23,824 bases of DNA from an uncultured Oscillospiraceae bacterium (GTDB taxonomy: Bacteria; Bacillota; Clostridia; Oscillospirales; Ruminococcaceae). Each line of letters starts with the position of its first letter. The stretch's first letter is position 1. The translations under genes and the position numbers were made by a program. The stretch covers positions 1-23,824 of the forward strand of contig USLH01000009.1 of assembly GCA_900555435.1 (NCBI GenBank). Direction: 5' to 3'. Below, in pieces: positions 1-7,352 of the stretch. Below the pieces are notes generated by a model. The model searched no databases. It was not told the origin of the DNA and worked only from the letters and a program-made list of their open reading frames with translations.

Positions 1-46
1 AAATGAAACGTTTTTTATGCCAATTACATAGAATGGGGGCTGTACA

Positions 47-1402
47 ATGAGTTATCAAACCAAGCTGGAACAGCTTGAGCAGAAAAAAGCCGCTCTCCAG
101 AAATCCTCTCCCGCAAGAGACCGCCTGGTCGCCTTGTTCGATGAGGGAACCTTCGTGGAGCTGGACGCCTTTGCCGCTTGCGGCGAAGAGGGAGTCGGGG
201 TCATCACCGGCTATGGCAGCGTCGAGGGCGATGTTGTTTACGCCTTTTCCCAGGACGTGACCACCTTAGGCGGCGCCGTTTCCAGAGCGCACGCCGCAAA
301 GATTGCAAAGCTCTACGAGTTGGCCGTGAAGAACGGATCCCCTCTCGTTGCGATTTATGATTCCAACGGAGCTAAGCTCAGCGAGGGTCCGGAGATCCTT
401 GCAAGCTACGGCAAGATCCTTTCCGACGCCGCAAACCTTTCCGGCGTTGTTCCTCAGATCGCAGTAATCGCCGGCAGTTGCGTGGGCATCAGTGCTATGA
501 TGGCCTGCTCCGCCGATTTCGTCGTTATGGCGAAGGACGCTTCCCTGTATCTGGCGGACGCCCAGGGCGACGCTACCGCTGAAGCCGCTTCCAAGGCCGG
601 TGTGGCCGACCTGGTCTGCGAGGATGCAGAGGCTGCCGTCCGGAAGGCCCGGGAGCTTATCTCCATGCTTCCTCTCAATAATCTTTCCACCGCTCCCGTG
701 TTTGAGGGAGCTTCCTCCGATGCGGCAGCCGCTCCCGAAATGGAGCCGGCTGAGCTCATCAAAGCGGTCTGCGATGCGGATACAGTAGTGGAGCTGAAAG
801 GCGAGTGCGCCGTTTCTGCAGTGACCGCTCTGGCTTCCGTCGGCGGCAGCACCGTCGGCGTTGTTTACGCAAACGGCCGCATGGGACGGAAATCCAACGA
901 GAAGATTGCCGATTTCGTCCGGTTCTGCGATTGCTTTAACCTGCCCGTGGTGACCTTCGTGAACGTGGAAGGCTACTGCGAATGCGGCGCCAAGACCGAA
1001 AGTGCAAAATCTGCGGCAAAGCTGGCAAGAGCTTATGCCGACGCCACCACCGCCAAGATCACCGTTTATGCAGGCTCCGCCGTCGGCGGCGCTGCCGTTG
1101 CCTTCGGCAATGCGGATCTGCGCATTGCATGGCCCGGCGCTGTGATCTCTGCACTGGATCCCCTGACTGCTGTGGAATTCTTCTGGCACGACAAGCTGAA
1201 AGGTGCGGAAGACGTAGCTGCCCTCCGCAAGCAGTTGGCGGAAGAGTATGCTTCCACCGAAGCAAGCCCCTACGAGGCTGCCAAGGCTTCCATGGTGGAA
1301 GAGATTATCGATCCCGCCAACACCCGCAGCGCTCTGATCTCCGCTTTGGAGATGCTTGCCTGCAAGCGGGTCTCCCGGCTTCCCAAAAAGCACACCATCT
1401 AA
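47..1402 (+). CDS. Acyl-CoA-type carboxyltransferase subunit (PccB/MmdA-like, divergent)
   Basis: A 451-residue cytoplasmic protein of the crotonase-fold carboxyltransferase family (acetyl/propionyl-CoA carboxylase beta, methylmalonyl-CoA decarboxylase alpha, transcarboxylase 12S). Its likely role is transfer of a carboxyl group between an acyl-CoA and biotin on the next gene's product. The N-terminal half carries RDRLVALFDEGTFVEL (about residues 25-40) and GVVPQIAVIAGSCVG (about 132-146). The C-terminal half carries VVTFVNVEGY (about 301-310) and ITVYAGSAVGGAA (about 338-350). It is shorter than the usual 510-520 residues. The GFLPG stretch is replaced by GYCECG, and the AVMGAEGA stretch by SALDPLTA. 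The start is ATG 47, preceded by GGGGGC. It lies 34 bp before the biotin carrier and is probably cotranscribed with it. The acyl-CoA substrate cannot be read from the sequence. Confidence 0.82.
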   Translation: MSYQTKLEQLEQKKAALQKSSPARDRLVALFDEGTFVELDAFAACGEEGVGVITGYGSVEGDVVYAFSQDVTTLGGAVSRAHAAKIAKLYELAVKNGSPLVAIYDSNGAKLSEGPEILASYGKILSDAANLSGVVPQIAVIAGSCVGISAMMACSADFVVMAKDASLYLADAQGDATAEAASKAGVADLVCEDAEAAVRKARELISMLPLNNLSTAPVFEGASSDAAAAPEMEPAELIKAVCDADTVVELKGECAVSAVTALASVGGSTVGVVYANGRMGRKSNEKIADFVRFCDCFNLPVVTFVNVEGYCECGAKTESAKSAAKLARAYADATTAKITVYAGSAVGGAAVAFGNADLRIAWPGAVISALDPLTAVEFFWHDKLKGAEDVAALRKQLAEEYASTEASPYEAAKASMVEEIIDPANTRSALISALEMLACKRVSRLPKKHTI

Positions 1403-1436
1403 GGTTTTATCATTTATTTTGAAAGGAATGACCATC

Positions 1437-1847
1437 ATGAGAAGATTCAATATCACGGTAAACGGAAAAGCTTACGATGTTGCGGTTGAGGAAGTAAACG
1501 GCGCTGCCGCCTCTGTGGCTGCTGCTCCTGCGGCACCTGCTGCAGCTCCCGCCGCCCCCGCACCCGCACCTGCTGCGGCTCCTGCTCCGGCAGCTGCCCC
1601 TGCTCCCGCTGCGGCTCCCGCCGGTCCTGTCAGCGGCACCGAGGTGAAGGCTCCCATGCCCGGCACCATCATGGACGTGAAGGTGAACGTGGGCGATTCC
1701 GTGGAGAGAGCACAGGTTGTTATCATCATGGAAGCCATGAAGATGGAAAATGAGATCGTTGCCCCCGTTGGCGGCAAGGTTCTGGCCGTTCAGGTCAAGA
1801 AGGGTGACTCCGTTAATGCCGGCGACGTAATGGCCGTGATCGGCTAA
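1437..1847 (+). CDS. Biotin carboxyl carrier protein (biotin/lipoyl-attachment domain)
   Basis: A 136-residue mobile biotin carrier that shuttles carboxyl groups between two carboxyltransferases. It begins with a short beta segment (MRRFNITVNGKAYDVAVEEV), continues into an alanine-proline linker of about 40 residues (roughly residues 23-66), and ends in a biotinyl domain. The biotinylation motif EAMKMEN is present with the acceptor lysine at about residue 102. PMPG and a second VxxGD turn (KKGDSVNAGD) complete the domain. ATG 1437 is chosen because GAAAGGA ends at a normal distance from it; ATG 1428 would lie too close. The size and layout resemble the 1.3S subunit of transcarboxylase and the gamma/carrier parts of sodium-pump decarboxylases. 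It sits between the two carboxyltransferase genes in one probable operon. Confidence 0.93.
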   Translation: MRRFNITVNGKAYDVAVEEVNGAAASVAAAPAAPAAAPAAPAPAPAAAPAPAAAPAPAAAPAGPVSGTEVKAPMPGTIMDVKVNVGDSVERAQVVIIMEAMKMENEIVAPVGGKVLAVQVKKGDSVNAGDVMAVIG

Positions 1848-1874
1848 GCCTCCCTCAGTGAATTATGAAACAGT

Positions 1875-1900
1875 CCTGTCGGAGAGGATTCTCCGGCAGG
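1875..1900 (+). other. Intercistronic RNA hairpin
   Basis: Arms 1875-1885 and 1890-1900 pair over 11 bp with one G-U pair around a 4-nt loop. No T tract follows, so it is not an ordinary terminator. It lies in the 72-nt gap between the carrier and the next carboxyltransferase, just before the ribosome binding site. It may tune mRNA processing or relative expression. Confidence 0.6.
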
Positions 1901-1919
1901 TCGGAAAGGCGTGAAAATC

Positions 1920-3317
1920 ATGGCAAAAATCAAAGTGACCGAAGTTGTGCTGCGTGACGCACATCAGTCTCTGATTGCGACCCGTATGCCTCTTTCGGAT
2001 ATGCTTCCCATCTTAGGGGAGATCGACAAGGCCGGCTTCTACTCCTCCGAGTGCTGGGGCGGGGCGACCTTCGACTCCTGCCTGCGCTTCCTTAACGAGG
2101 ATCCATGGGAGCGGCTGCGTGTTCTGCGTCGGGAGATGCCCAACACCAAGCTGCAGATGCTGTTCCGGGGCCAGAATATGCTGGGTTACCGGCATTATGC
2201 CGATGACGTGGTGGAGTATTTCGTCCAGAAATCCATCGCCAACGGCATCGACATCATCCGTATTTTTGATGCTCTGAACGATATCCGCAATCTGGAAACG
2301 GCCGTTAAGGCCGCAAAGAAGGAAGGCGGCCACGCTCAGATCGCTATCTCCTACACCACCGGCGATACCTTCACCGATGAGTACTATGTGAACTACGCAA
2401 AGCAGATCGAAGCCATCGGCGCAGATTCTATCTGCCTGAAGGATATGGCGGCTCTGCTGACTCCTTACCGTACCTACAGCCTGGTGAAGGCCATCAAGGA
2501 AGCGGTCAAGGTTCCCGTGCAGATCCACACCCACTACACCTCCGGTCTGGCTTCTATGTGTCTGCTGAAGGGCATCGAGGCAGGCGCGGACATGATTGAT
2601 ACTGCTATGTCTCCTCTGGCGCTGGGCACCTCCCATGCTCCCACTGAGTCTATGGTGGCGGCGCTCCAAGGCACCGAGTATGATACCGGTCTGGATCTGA
2701 AGCAGCTGATGGTGATCCGGGATTATTTCATGAAGCTCCGGAAGAAATACATCGACTCCGGTCTGCTGGATCCTTCCATGCTGGCTACCAACGCCAACGC
2801 CCTGATCTATCAGGTTCCCGGCGGTATGCTGTCGAACCTGCTGTCTCAGTTGAAGCAGGCGGGCAAGGCCGATCAGCTGGACGAAGTGCTGCAGGAAGTG
2901 CCGAGAGTCCGTCGGGACGCCGGCATGCCTCCTTTGGTCACCCCCACCTCTCAGATCGTGGGCACCCAGGCGGTGTTCAACGTCATCACCGGCGAGCGCT
3001 ACAAGATGGTCACCAAGGAGTTCAAGGGTCTGGTTCGGGGCGAGTACGGCAAGACCCCTGAGGCCATTGATCCCGATTTCCAGAAGAAGATCTGCAAGGA
3101 CGAGCCCATCATCACCTGCCGTCCCGCAGACCTGCTGAAGCCCGAGCTTGAAACCCTCCGCAAGGAGTGTGCCGAGTGGACGGAGCAGGAGGAAGACGTC
3201 CTCAGCTATGCCCAGTTCGGACAGGTCGCCACCAAGTTCTTCGAGAAGCGCCGCAACGCCCGTTACGGCATCGACGGCCAGCGTGCCGACTTCAAGAACG
3301 AGATCCATCCCGTTTGA
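1920..3317 (+). CDS. Pyruvate/oxaloacetate carboxyltransferase (OadA/PycB/transcarboxylase 5S family)
   Basis: A 465-residue TIM-barrel carboxyltransferase exchanging a carboxyl group between biotin and pyruvate/oxaloacetate. Family hallmarks are RDAHQS near the N-terminus (metal-ligand Asp at residue 13), CWGGATFD, FRGQNMLGYRHY, the CLKDMA lysine (about K174), and the metal-binding HTHYTSG pair (about H203 and H205). PycB/OadA C-terminal sequences such as VPRVRRDAG and VTPTSQIVGTQAVFNV follow. It lacks the fused biotin domain of full OadA, so biotin must come from the separate carrier just upstream. ATG 1920 is preferred over the in-frame GTG 1911 because GGAAAGG (1903-1909) is 10 nt from the ATG and only 1 nt from the GTG. 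It is the last gene of the cassette and is followed by a terminator. Confidence 0.93.
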   Translation: MAKIKVTEVVLRDAHQSLIATRMPLSDMLPILGEIDKAGFYSSECWGGATFDSCLRFLNEDPWERLRVLRREMPNTKLQMLFRGQNMLGYRHYADDVVEYFVQKSIANGIDIIRIFDALNDIRNLETAVKAAKKEGGHAQIAISYTTGDTFTDEYYVNYAKQIEAIGADSICLKDMAALLTPYRTYSLVKAIKEAVKVPVQIHTHYTSGLASMCLLKGIEAGADMIDTAMSPLALGTSHAPTESMVAALQGTEYDTGLDLKQLMVIRDYFMKLRKKYIDSGLLDPSMLATNANALIYQVPGGMLSNLLSQLKQAGKADQLDEVLQEVPRVRRDAGMPPLVTPTSQIVGTQAVFNVITGERYKMVTKEFKGLVRGEYGKTPEAIDPDFQKKICKDEPIITCRPADLLKPELETLRKECAEWTEQEEDVLSYAQFGQVATKFFEKRRNARYGIDGQRADFKNEIHPV

Positions 3318-3330
3318 GGCTAAAAGACAA

Positions 3331-3366
3331 GATCCCGGAAGGCAGTTTGCTTTCCGGGATTTTTGC
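3331..3366 (+). terminator. Rho-independent terminator of the carboxyltransferase operon
   Basis: A GATCCCGGAA arm (3331-3340) pairs with TTTCCGGGAT (3351-3360) and is followed by a T-rich tract. It lies 14 bp after the stop codon of the last cassette gene. Confidence 0.88.
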
Positions 3367-3386
3367 GTTTTGCATTGAATGAAAAG

Positions 3387-3428
3387 AAAAGCGCCGTTCT
3401 GCTTCTTTTATGGCGGAACGGCGCTTTT
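3387..3428. terminator. Bidirectional terminator between convergent genes
   Basis: AAAAGCGCCGTTC (3387-3399) pairs with GAACGGCGCTTTT (3416-3428). The A and T flanks give a T tract on either strand. It mainly serves the minus-strand MFS gene that ends at 3443. Confidence 0.82.
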
Positions 3429-3442
3429 TGATGGAGAATTTT

Positions 3443-4627
3443 TCAGCTGCGGCGGGTGTTTCGGGCGGAGAGGAGGACGCCCATGAATAAGAGGGCGGGA
3501 AAGGCGATGGCGGAGAGAATGCCGATTCGGAGGTTATTCTGGAAGGTGCTGGAGACGGCGCCTGCTAAAGTGGGGCCGCCGGAGCAGCCCAGATCTCCCG
3601 CCAGAGCCAGCAGGGCGAACATGGCAGTTCCGCCGCCTTTGATGGAAGCGGTGGCTTTGCTGAAGGTGCCGGGCCAGAGGATGCCCACGGAGAAACCGCA
3701 GACGGCACAGCCCACCAGTCCTGCTACGGGGTTGGGGATCAGGGAGATGCAGAGGTAGGAGGCGATACACAAAAGGCAGCTGCCGCCCATGAAGCGATCA
3801 AGATCCATCCGATCCCCGTATTTTCCGTAGATCAGCCGGGAAAGTCCCATCATCGCTGCAAAAGCCATAGGGCCAGCCAGATCGCCGACGGTTTTGCTGA
3901 CGCCTAAGCCCTGTTCGGCGAAGGTGGAGGCCCACTGGCTCACCGCCTGTTCGCTGGCGCCGGCGCAGAGCATCATCAGCATCATCAGCCAGAAAGTCTT
4001 TTTCCGGAACAGTTCCTTGATGGTCAGGCCCTTTTCCCCTTCGGCGTTCAGGGAATAGAGGGGAGCCCTTGCGAAGAGAATCAGGTTTCCCAGCGGGATC
4101 AGCGCCCAGCAGAGCGCCAGGATCTTCCAGTTTTGGATGCCGAAGCAGGCAAAGAACAGGGTAGAGATCAGCACCACACCCATATGCCCCCAGCAATAAA
4201 AGGAGTGGAGAAGGCTCATGGCCTGCTCCTTGTTATCGGTGGGGCAGGCTTCCAGAATGGGGCTGACCAGTACTTCCAGCAGGCCGCCGCCGACCGCATA
4301 AACAAAAACGGCGGTCAGGATCCCGAAAAACGGATCCGGGAAGACTTCGGGAAGGATGGTCAGCAGGATGATCCCGGCAGCAGCGCAGCCATGGGCAATA
4401 TAAATGGAAGTCCGGTAGCCGATCCGGTCTACAAACGCGGCGGAAAGCAGATCCACCAGCAGCTGGATCAGGAAATTTAAAGTGATCAGCGCCGTGATCC
4501 GGGAGAGGGGGAGGTGGTAGCTATGCTGAAAGGTGACGAAAAGGAGGGGGACGAAGTTGTTGACCACGGCTTGAACGATGTAGCCGATGAAACAGGCTGT
4601 CATGGTCTTTTTGGGGTCGGATCTCAT
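3443..4627 (-). CDS. MFS transporter
   Basis: A 394-residue integral membrane protein with about 12 hydrophobic segments and major-facilitator features. One loop reads DRIGYRTSIY after the second helix, resembling the DR-G-R motif A. A second equivalent, GKYGDRMD, sits in the C-terminal half. The substrate is not readable; the size and GGGLLEVLVSPI-type helices recall sugar or drug MFS carriers. ATG 4627 (MRSDPKKT) is chosen because AGAAAGGCG sits 6-7 nt upstream. The reading frame extends to 5020, but that extension is proline/serine-rich, non-membrane-like, and would cross the promoter at 4677-4705. The gene is monocistronic, convergent with the carboxyltransferase operon and divergent from the MarR/ABC operon. 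Confidence 0.88.
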   Translation of the reverse strand: MRSDPKKTMTACFIGYIVQAVVNNFVPLLFVTFQHSYHLPLSRITALITLNFLIQLLVDLLSAAFVDRIGYRTSIYIAHGCAAAGIILLTILPEVFPDPFFGILTAVFVYAVGGGLLEVLVSPILEACPTDNKEQAMSLLHSFYCWGHMGVVLISTLFFACFGIQNWKILALCWALIPLGNLILFARAPLYSLNAEGEKGLTIKELFRKKTFWLMMLMMLCAGASEQAVSQWASTFAEQGLGVSKTVGDLAGPMAFAAMMGLSRLIYGKYGDRMDLDRFMGGSCLLCIASYLCISLIPNPVAGLVGCAVCGFSVGILWPGTFSKATASIKGGGTAMFALLALAGDLGCSGGPTLAGAVSSTFQNNLRIGILSAIAFPALLFMGVLLSARNTRRS

Positions 4628-4659
4628 GGAAATCGCCTTTCTGTTTTGAAAGTGTTGTG

Positions 4660-4705
4660 GGAGAATATTCTCCAGTATTATAACATGAGAAGGGGCGTTT
4701 GTCAT
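4660..4705 (-). promoter_or_regulatory. Promoter and palindromic operator of the MFS gene
   Basis: On the minus strand, ATGACA (-35, plus positions 4700-4705) is followed after 17 bp by TATAAT (-10, 4677-4682). A perfect 14-bp palindrome GGAGAATATTCTCC (4660-4673) begins 3 bp after the -10, over the expected start of transcription. That position suits a repressor operator. No regulator can be assigned. Confidence 0.78.
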
Positions 4706-5063
4706 GCTTTTTGAGGATTTTTTGGAAAAGTTTTGGGTGTCCGGGGGAGAAAAAGGGGAAGAAAAGGGATGGTTTCGGTAGGGTAGTCTGCATGGTGAGA
4801 AAACTGCATGAAAAAGGGTGAGAAAAAAGTGCAGGATCAAAATCCGGAAAGGGCTTTCGCCTTTTGAGGGAGGATATTTTGAGGAGAGGTTCGGGCGAGG
4901 GGGCGGTTTGAAAGCGTTCAGTTTGGATGACTTGTGGGGAGAAAAAGGGGAAGAGGTTAGGGGCGGTTTAGGAGGAGCGGCTGGGGCAAAGGGAGGCAAC
5001 CGTCGGAAGAGGTCGTTCACGGATTGTTTACGGGAGAAGGAATTTTCGTTTAAAACCGAATGA
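4706..5063. other. Purine-rich intergenic DNA with no recognisable gene
   Basis: About 358 bp between the MFS promoter and the MarR promoter. The plus strand is strongly G/A-rich. Reading frames on both strands are low-complexity: Gly/Lys/Arg/Glu on plus, Pro/Ser/Phe on minus. None has a convincing ribosome binding site, so I call no gene. It contains the 19-bp direct repeat listed separately. Confidence 0.6.
4744..4954 (+). repeat. Direct repeat pair, 19-bp purine-only unit
   Basis: GGGGAGAAAAAGGGGAAGA occurs identically at 4744-4762 and 4936-4954, 192 bp apart, inside the purine-rich intergenic region. It could be slippage-prone low-complexity sequence or a duplicated site. Confidence 0.7.
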
Positions 5064-5096
5064 TATAATTATAAATGTTCTAAAATTAGAATATTT
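5064..5096 (+). promoter_or_regulatory. Promoter -10 and MarR-type operator
   Basis: TATAAT lies at 5064-5069 with no good -35 upstream. It is followed by a 24-bp near-perfect inverted repeat (5073-5096): 11-bp arms around a central AA, one mismatch, core TTCTAA-AA-TTAGAA. The palindrome covers the expected transcription start and ends just before the AAAGGAGGG ribosome binding site. This arrangement fits autorepression by the adjacent MarR protein; the pairing is inferred from position. Confidence 0.78.
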
Positions 5097-5114
5097 AAAA
5101 GGAGGGATCCGGCT

Positions 5115-5582
5115 GTGGTGGAACGGAATGTAACAGCCGTTCATTTTTTCAGCAGTGCCGGAAAAGTGATCGAAGCCTATCACAAAGTGCTCCAGCCCCT
5201 TTGTCAGGAGGAAGACCTTCCGATAATCGCCATGGATATGCTGCTTTTTTGGGCAAACAACCCGGAGAAGACCACGGCGCAGGACATCTGCCGGTGCCGG
5301 GGATTAAAACCAGGGATCGTTTCCGTTTATGTGGAGCGGTTGGTCAGCGAAGGGTATCTGCAGCGGCAACCAGTGCCGGGCGACCGGAGAAAGGTACTGC
5401 TGCGGTGTACGGAAAAAGCGGAGCCTTTGGTCGAACGGGGACGGGAGCTGCAGAAGCGGTTTGCCCGGCGGCTCATGGAAGGGCTGGGAGACGAGGAGCT
5501 TCGGATCTTTTACCACTGCCTGACAGTTCTGGGGCAGAATGTGGAAGACGTCCGGAAAAACGGGATCGAAACGGAGGAATGA
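5115..5582 (+). CDS. MarR-family transcriptional regulator of the ABC exporter operon
   Basis: A 155-residue winged-helix regulator. The central part (TTAQDICRCRGLKPGIVSVYVERLVSEGYLQRQPVPGDRRKVLLRCTEKAEPLVERG) has the HTH and the DRR-containing wing typical of MarR proteins. Flanking helices should form the dimer interface. The GTG start at 5115 is chosen because AAAGGAGGG ends 8 nt upstream; the next codon is also GTG. The stop is 3 bp before the first ABC transporter gene, so the three genes form one operon. The palindrome at 5073-5096 makes it likely that the protein represses its own operon and is released by a substrate of the pump. The ligand is unknown. Confidence 0.9.
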   Translation: MVERNVTAVHFFSSAGKVIEAYHKVLQPLCQEEDLPIIAMDMLLFWANNPEKTTAQDICRCRGLKPGIVSVYVERLVSEGYLQRQPVPGDRRKVLLRCTEKAEPLVERGRELQKRFARRLMEGLGDEELRIFYHCLTVLGQNVEDVRKNGIETEE

Positions 5583-5585
5583 CCC

Positions 5586-7340
5586 ATGCTGAAACTCTTG
5601 AAAAACATGCGCCGGAAGGAATGGCTGATGGCGCTTTTGTGTCTTTTGCTGGTAGTGGGGCAGGTGTATTTTGACCTGCGGCTGCCGGATTATATGACGG
5701 AGCTGACCACCCTGATTAAAACCTCGGGAACCACCGGGGATATCGTCGTGGTAGGGCTCAAGATGCTGGGCTGCACGGCGGTCAGCGCCGTATTGGCCAT
5801 CGGCTGCGGCTTTTTATCGGCGAGGACCGCATCCGGCTTCAGCTTTACGGTGCGGGAGAAGCTCTTCCACCATGTTATGGATGCAGGCAGCGAGGAGATG
5901 CAGGATTTCTCCATTCCCAGCCTCATCACCCGCACCACCAACGACATCACCCAGATCCAGATGATCATCGCCATGGGCCTGCAGATGCTCATCAAAGCAC
6001 CGATCATGGCAGTCTGGGCGGTCATTAAGATCTTGGGCAAGAGCTGGGAGCTGTCGGCTGTGACGGCGGCGTTCGTGGTCGTCCTCTGCACCACGGTGCT
6101 GGTCATTATGAGCAGCTGCCTGCCCCGGTTCCGGCTGGTGCAGAAGATGACGGATAAGATCAACCGGGTCGCCCGGGAAAATCTGACCGGTATCAACGTG
6201 GTTCACGCCTTCAATGCGGAAGAATTCCAGAACGAGAAATTTGACGGACCCAGCAAGGAAATGATGGACTTGCAGATGAAGAACCAGAAGCTCTTCGCCG
6301 TGATCCAGCCGGTCATGGGGCTTGGAATGAACGCACTGGCGCTGGTGATCTACTGGCTGGGAGCGGCTCTGGTCAACAACATCGCCCTGACCGATTCGGC
6401 GGCACGGCTTTCCATGTTCAGCGAGGTGCTGGTCTTCAGCACCTATGCCACCTACATCGTCATGTCCTTCATGATGCTGGTGATGATCTTTATGCTGGTG
6501 CCTCAGGCACAGGTTTCCGCCGAGCGTATCAACGAGGTGCTGGATCGGCAGCCGGCGGTTCGGGAAGGAACGGTCTCCGAAGGGAAAGAAACCGGTACGG
6601 TGGAGTTTAAAAACGTTTCCTTCCGGTACCCTCACGCTTCGGAGGATGAGCTTTCCAACATCAGCTTCCGGGTGGAAAAGGGGCAGACCCTTGCCATCAT
6701 CGGCGCCACCGGCAGCGGCAAGACCACACTGGTCAGCCTGATCCCCCGGTTTTACGATGCAACTGCGGGACAGGTGCTGGTGGACGGCGTAGACGTGAAG
6801 GATTACACCTTCGACGCCCTTTACGACAAGCTGGGCTATGTGACCCAGAAGGCGGTGCTGTTCTCCGGAAGCATCAAGGACAACGTTTTCTTCGGGGAAA
6901 GTGCTGTCAAGGAGGATGATGCGGATCTGAAGAGCGCCATTGAGATCTCTCAGGCGGAGGAGTTTATAGAGAAGCTGCCGGAGGGGACGGAGCACCACAT
7001 CGCACAGATGGGGCGGAACGTTTCCGGCGGGCAGAAGCAGCGGCTGTCCATTGCGAGAGCTTTGGCGAGAAAGCCGGAAATTCTGGTCTTCGACGACTCC
7101 TTCTCGGCGCTTGATTACCGGACGGACGCAAAGCTCCGGGAGGGGCTTGTCAAGGAGCTTCCCGGCACTACAAAGGTGATCGTCGCCCAGCGGATCAGCA
7201 CCATTCGTCACGCCGACCAGATCCTTGTGCTGGATCGGGGCGAGGCTGTGGGAATCGGAACCCACGAAGAGCTGATGAGATCCTGCAGCGTTTACCGGGA
7301 GATCGCAACCTCCCAGCTGAGCGCAGCGGAACTGCAGTAA
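5586..7340 (+). CDS. Heterodimeric ABC exporter, degenerate-site half-transporter (BmrC/TM287-like)
   Basis: A 584-residue half-transporter with an N-terminal six-helix membrane domain (about residues 15-310) and a C-terminal ATPase. The ATPase has Walker A GATGSGKTT (373-381), a canonical signature VSGGQKQR (from 479), and Walker B ILVFDD (499-504). Asp504 replaces the catalytic Glu, and the H-loop His is replaced by Gln535 (VAQRIST). These changes are characteristic of the subunit that contributes the non-hydrolytic site in heterodimeric exporters such as TM287/288, BmrCD and LmrCD. It should pair with the next gene's product to export drugs, lipids or peptides. The start is ATG 5586, 3 bp after the MarR stop, with GGAGGAA overlapping the MarR end. 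Confidence 0.93.
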   Translation: MLKLLKNMRRKEWLMALLCLLLVVGQVYFDLRLPDYMTELTTLIKTSGTTGDIVVVGLKMLGCTAVSAVLAIGCGFLSARTASGFSFTVREKLFHHVMDAGSEEMQDFSIPSLITRTTNDITQIQMIIAMGLQMLIKAPIMAVWAVIKILGKSWELSAVTAAFVVVLCTTVLVIMSSCLPRFRLVQKMTDKINRVARENLTGINVVHAFNAEEFQNEKFDGPSKEMMDLQMKNQKLFAVIQPVMGLGMNALALVIYWLGAALVNNIALTDSAARLSMFSEVLVFSTYATYIVMSFMMLVMIFMLVPQAQVSAERINEVLDRQPAVREGTVSEGKETGTVEFKNVSFRYPHASEDELSNISFRVEKGQTLAIIGATGSGKTTLVSLIPRFYDATAGQVLVDGVDVKDYTFDALYDKLGYVTQKAVLFSGSIKDNVFFGESAVKEDDADLKSAIEISQAEEFIEKLPEGTEHHIAQMGRNVSGGQKQRLSIARALARKPEILVFDDSFSALDYRTDAKLREGLVKELPGTTKVIVAQRISTIRHADQILVLDRGEAVGIGTHEELMRSCSVYREIATSQLSAAELQ

Positions 7341-7352
7341 GGAGGGATGACC

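Noticed and set aside
29..34. TAGAAT as a -10 box for the first gene
   Set aside because: It is only 13 bp from the ATG, leaving no room for a ribosome binding site on the transcript; the promoter is probably left of the window.
266..1456. Long minus-strand frame (396 codons) opposite the first carboxyltransferase
   Set aside because: It is the antisense shadow of a clearly homologous gene and has no ribosome binding site or family features.
2013..3308. Minus-strand frame of 431 codons opposite the pyruvate carboxyltransferase
   Set aside because: Composition is that of a high-GC antisense shadow (His/Gln/Leu/Gly-rich) and the plus-strand protein has all catalytic motifs.
4628..5020. N-terminal extension of the MFS gene
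   Set aside because: It is proline/serine-rich, crosses a good promoter and operator, and the internal ATG 4627 has a proper ribosome binding site.
4818..5063. 81-codon plus-strand frame in the purine-rich spacer
   Set aside because: Low-complexity Gly/Arg/Lys/Glu composition, no ribosome binding site and no recognisable family.
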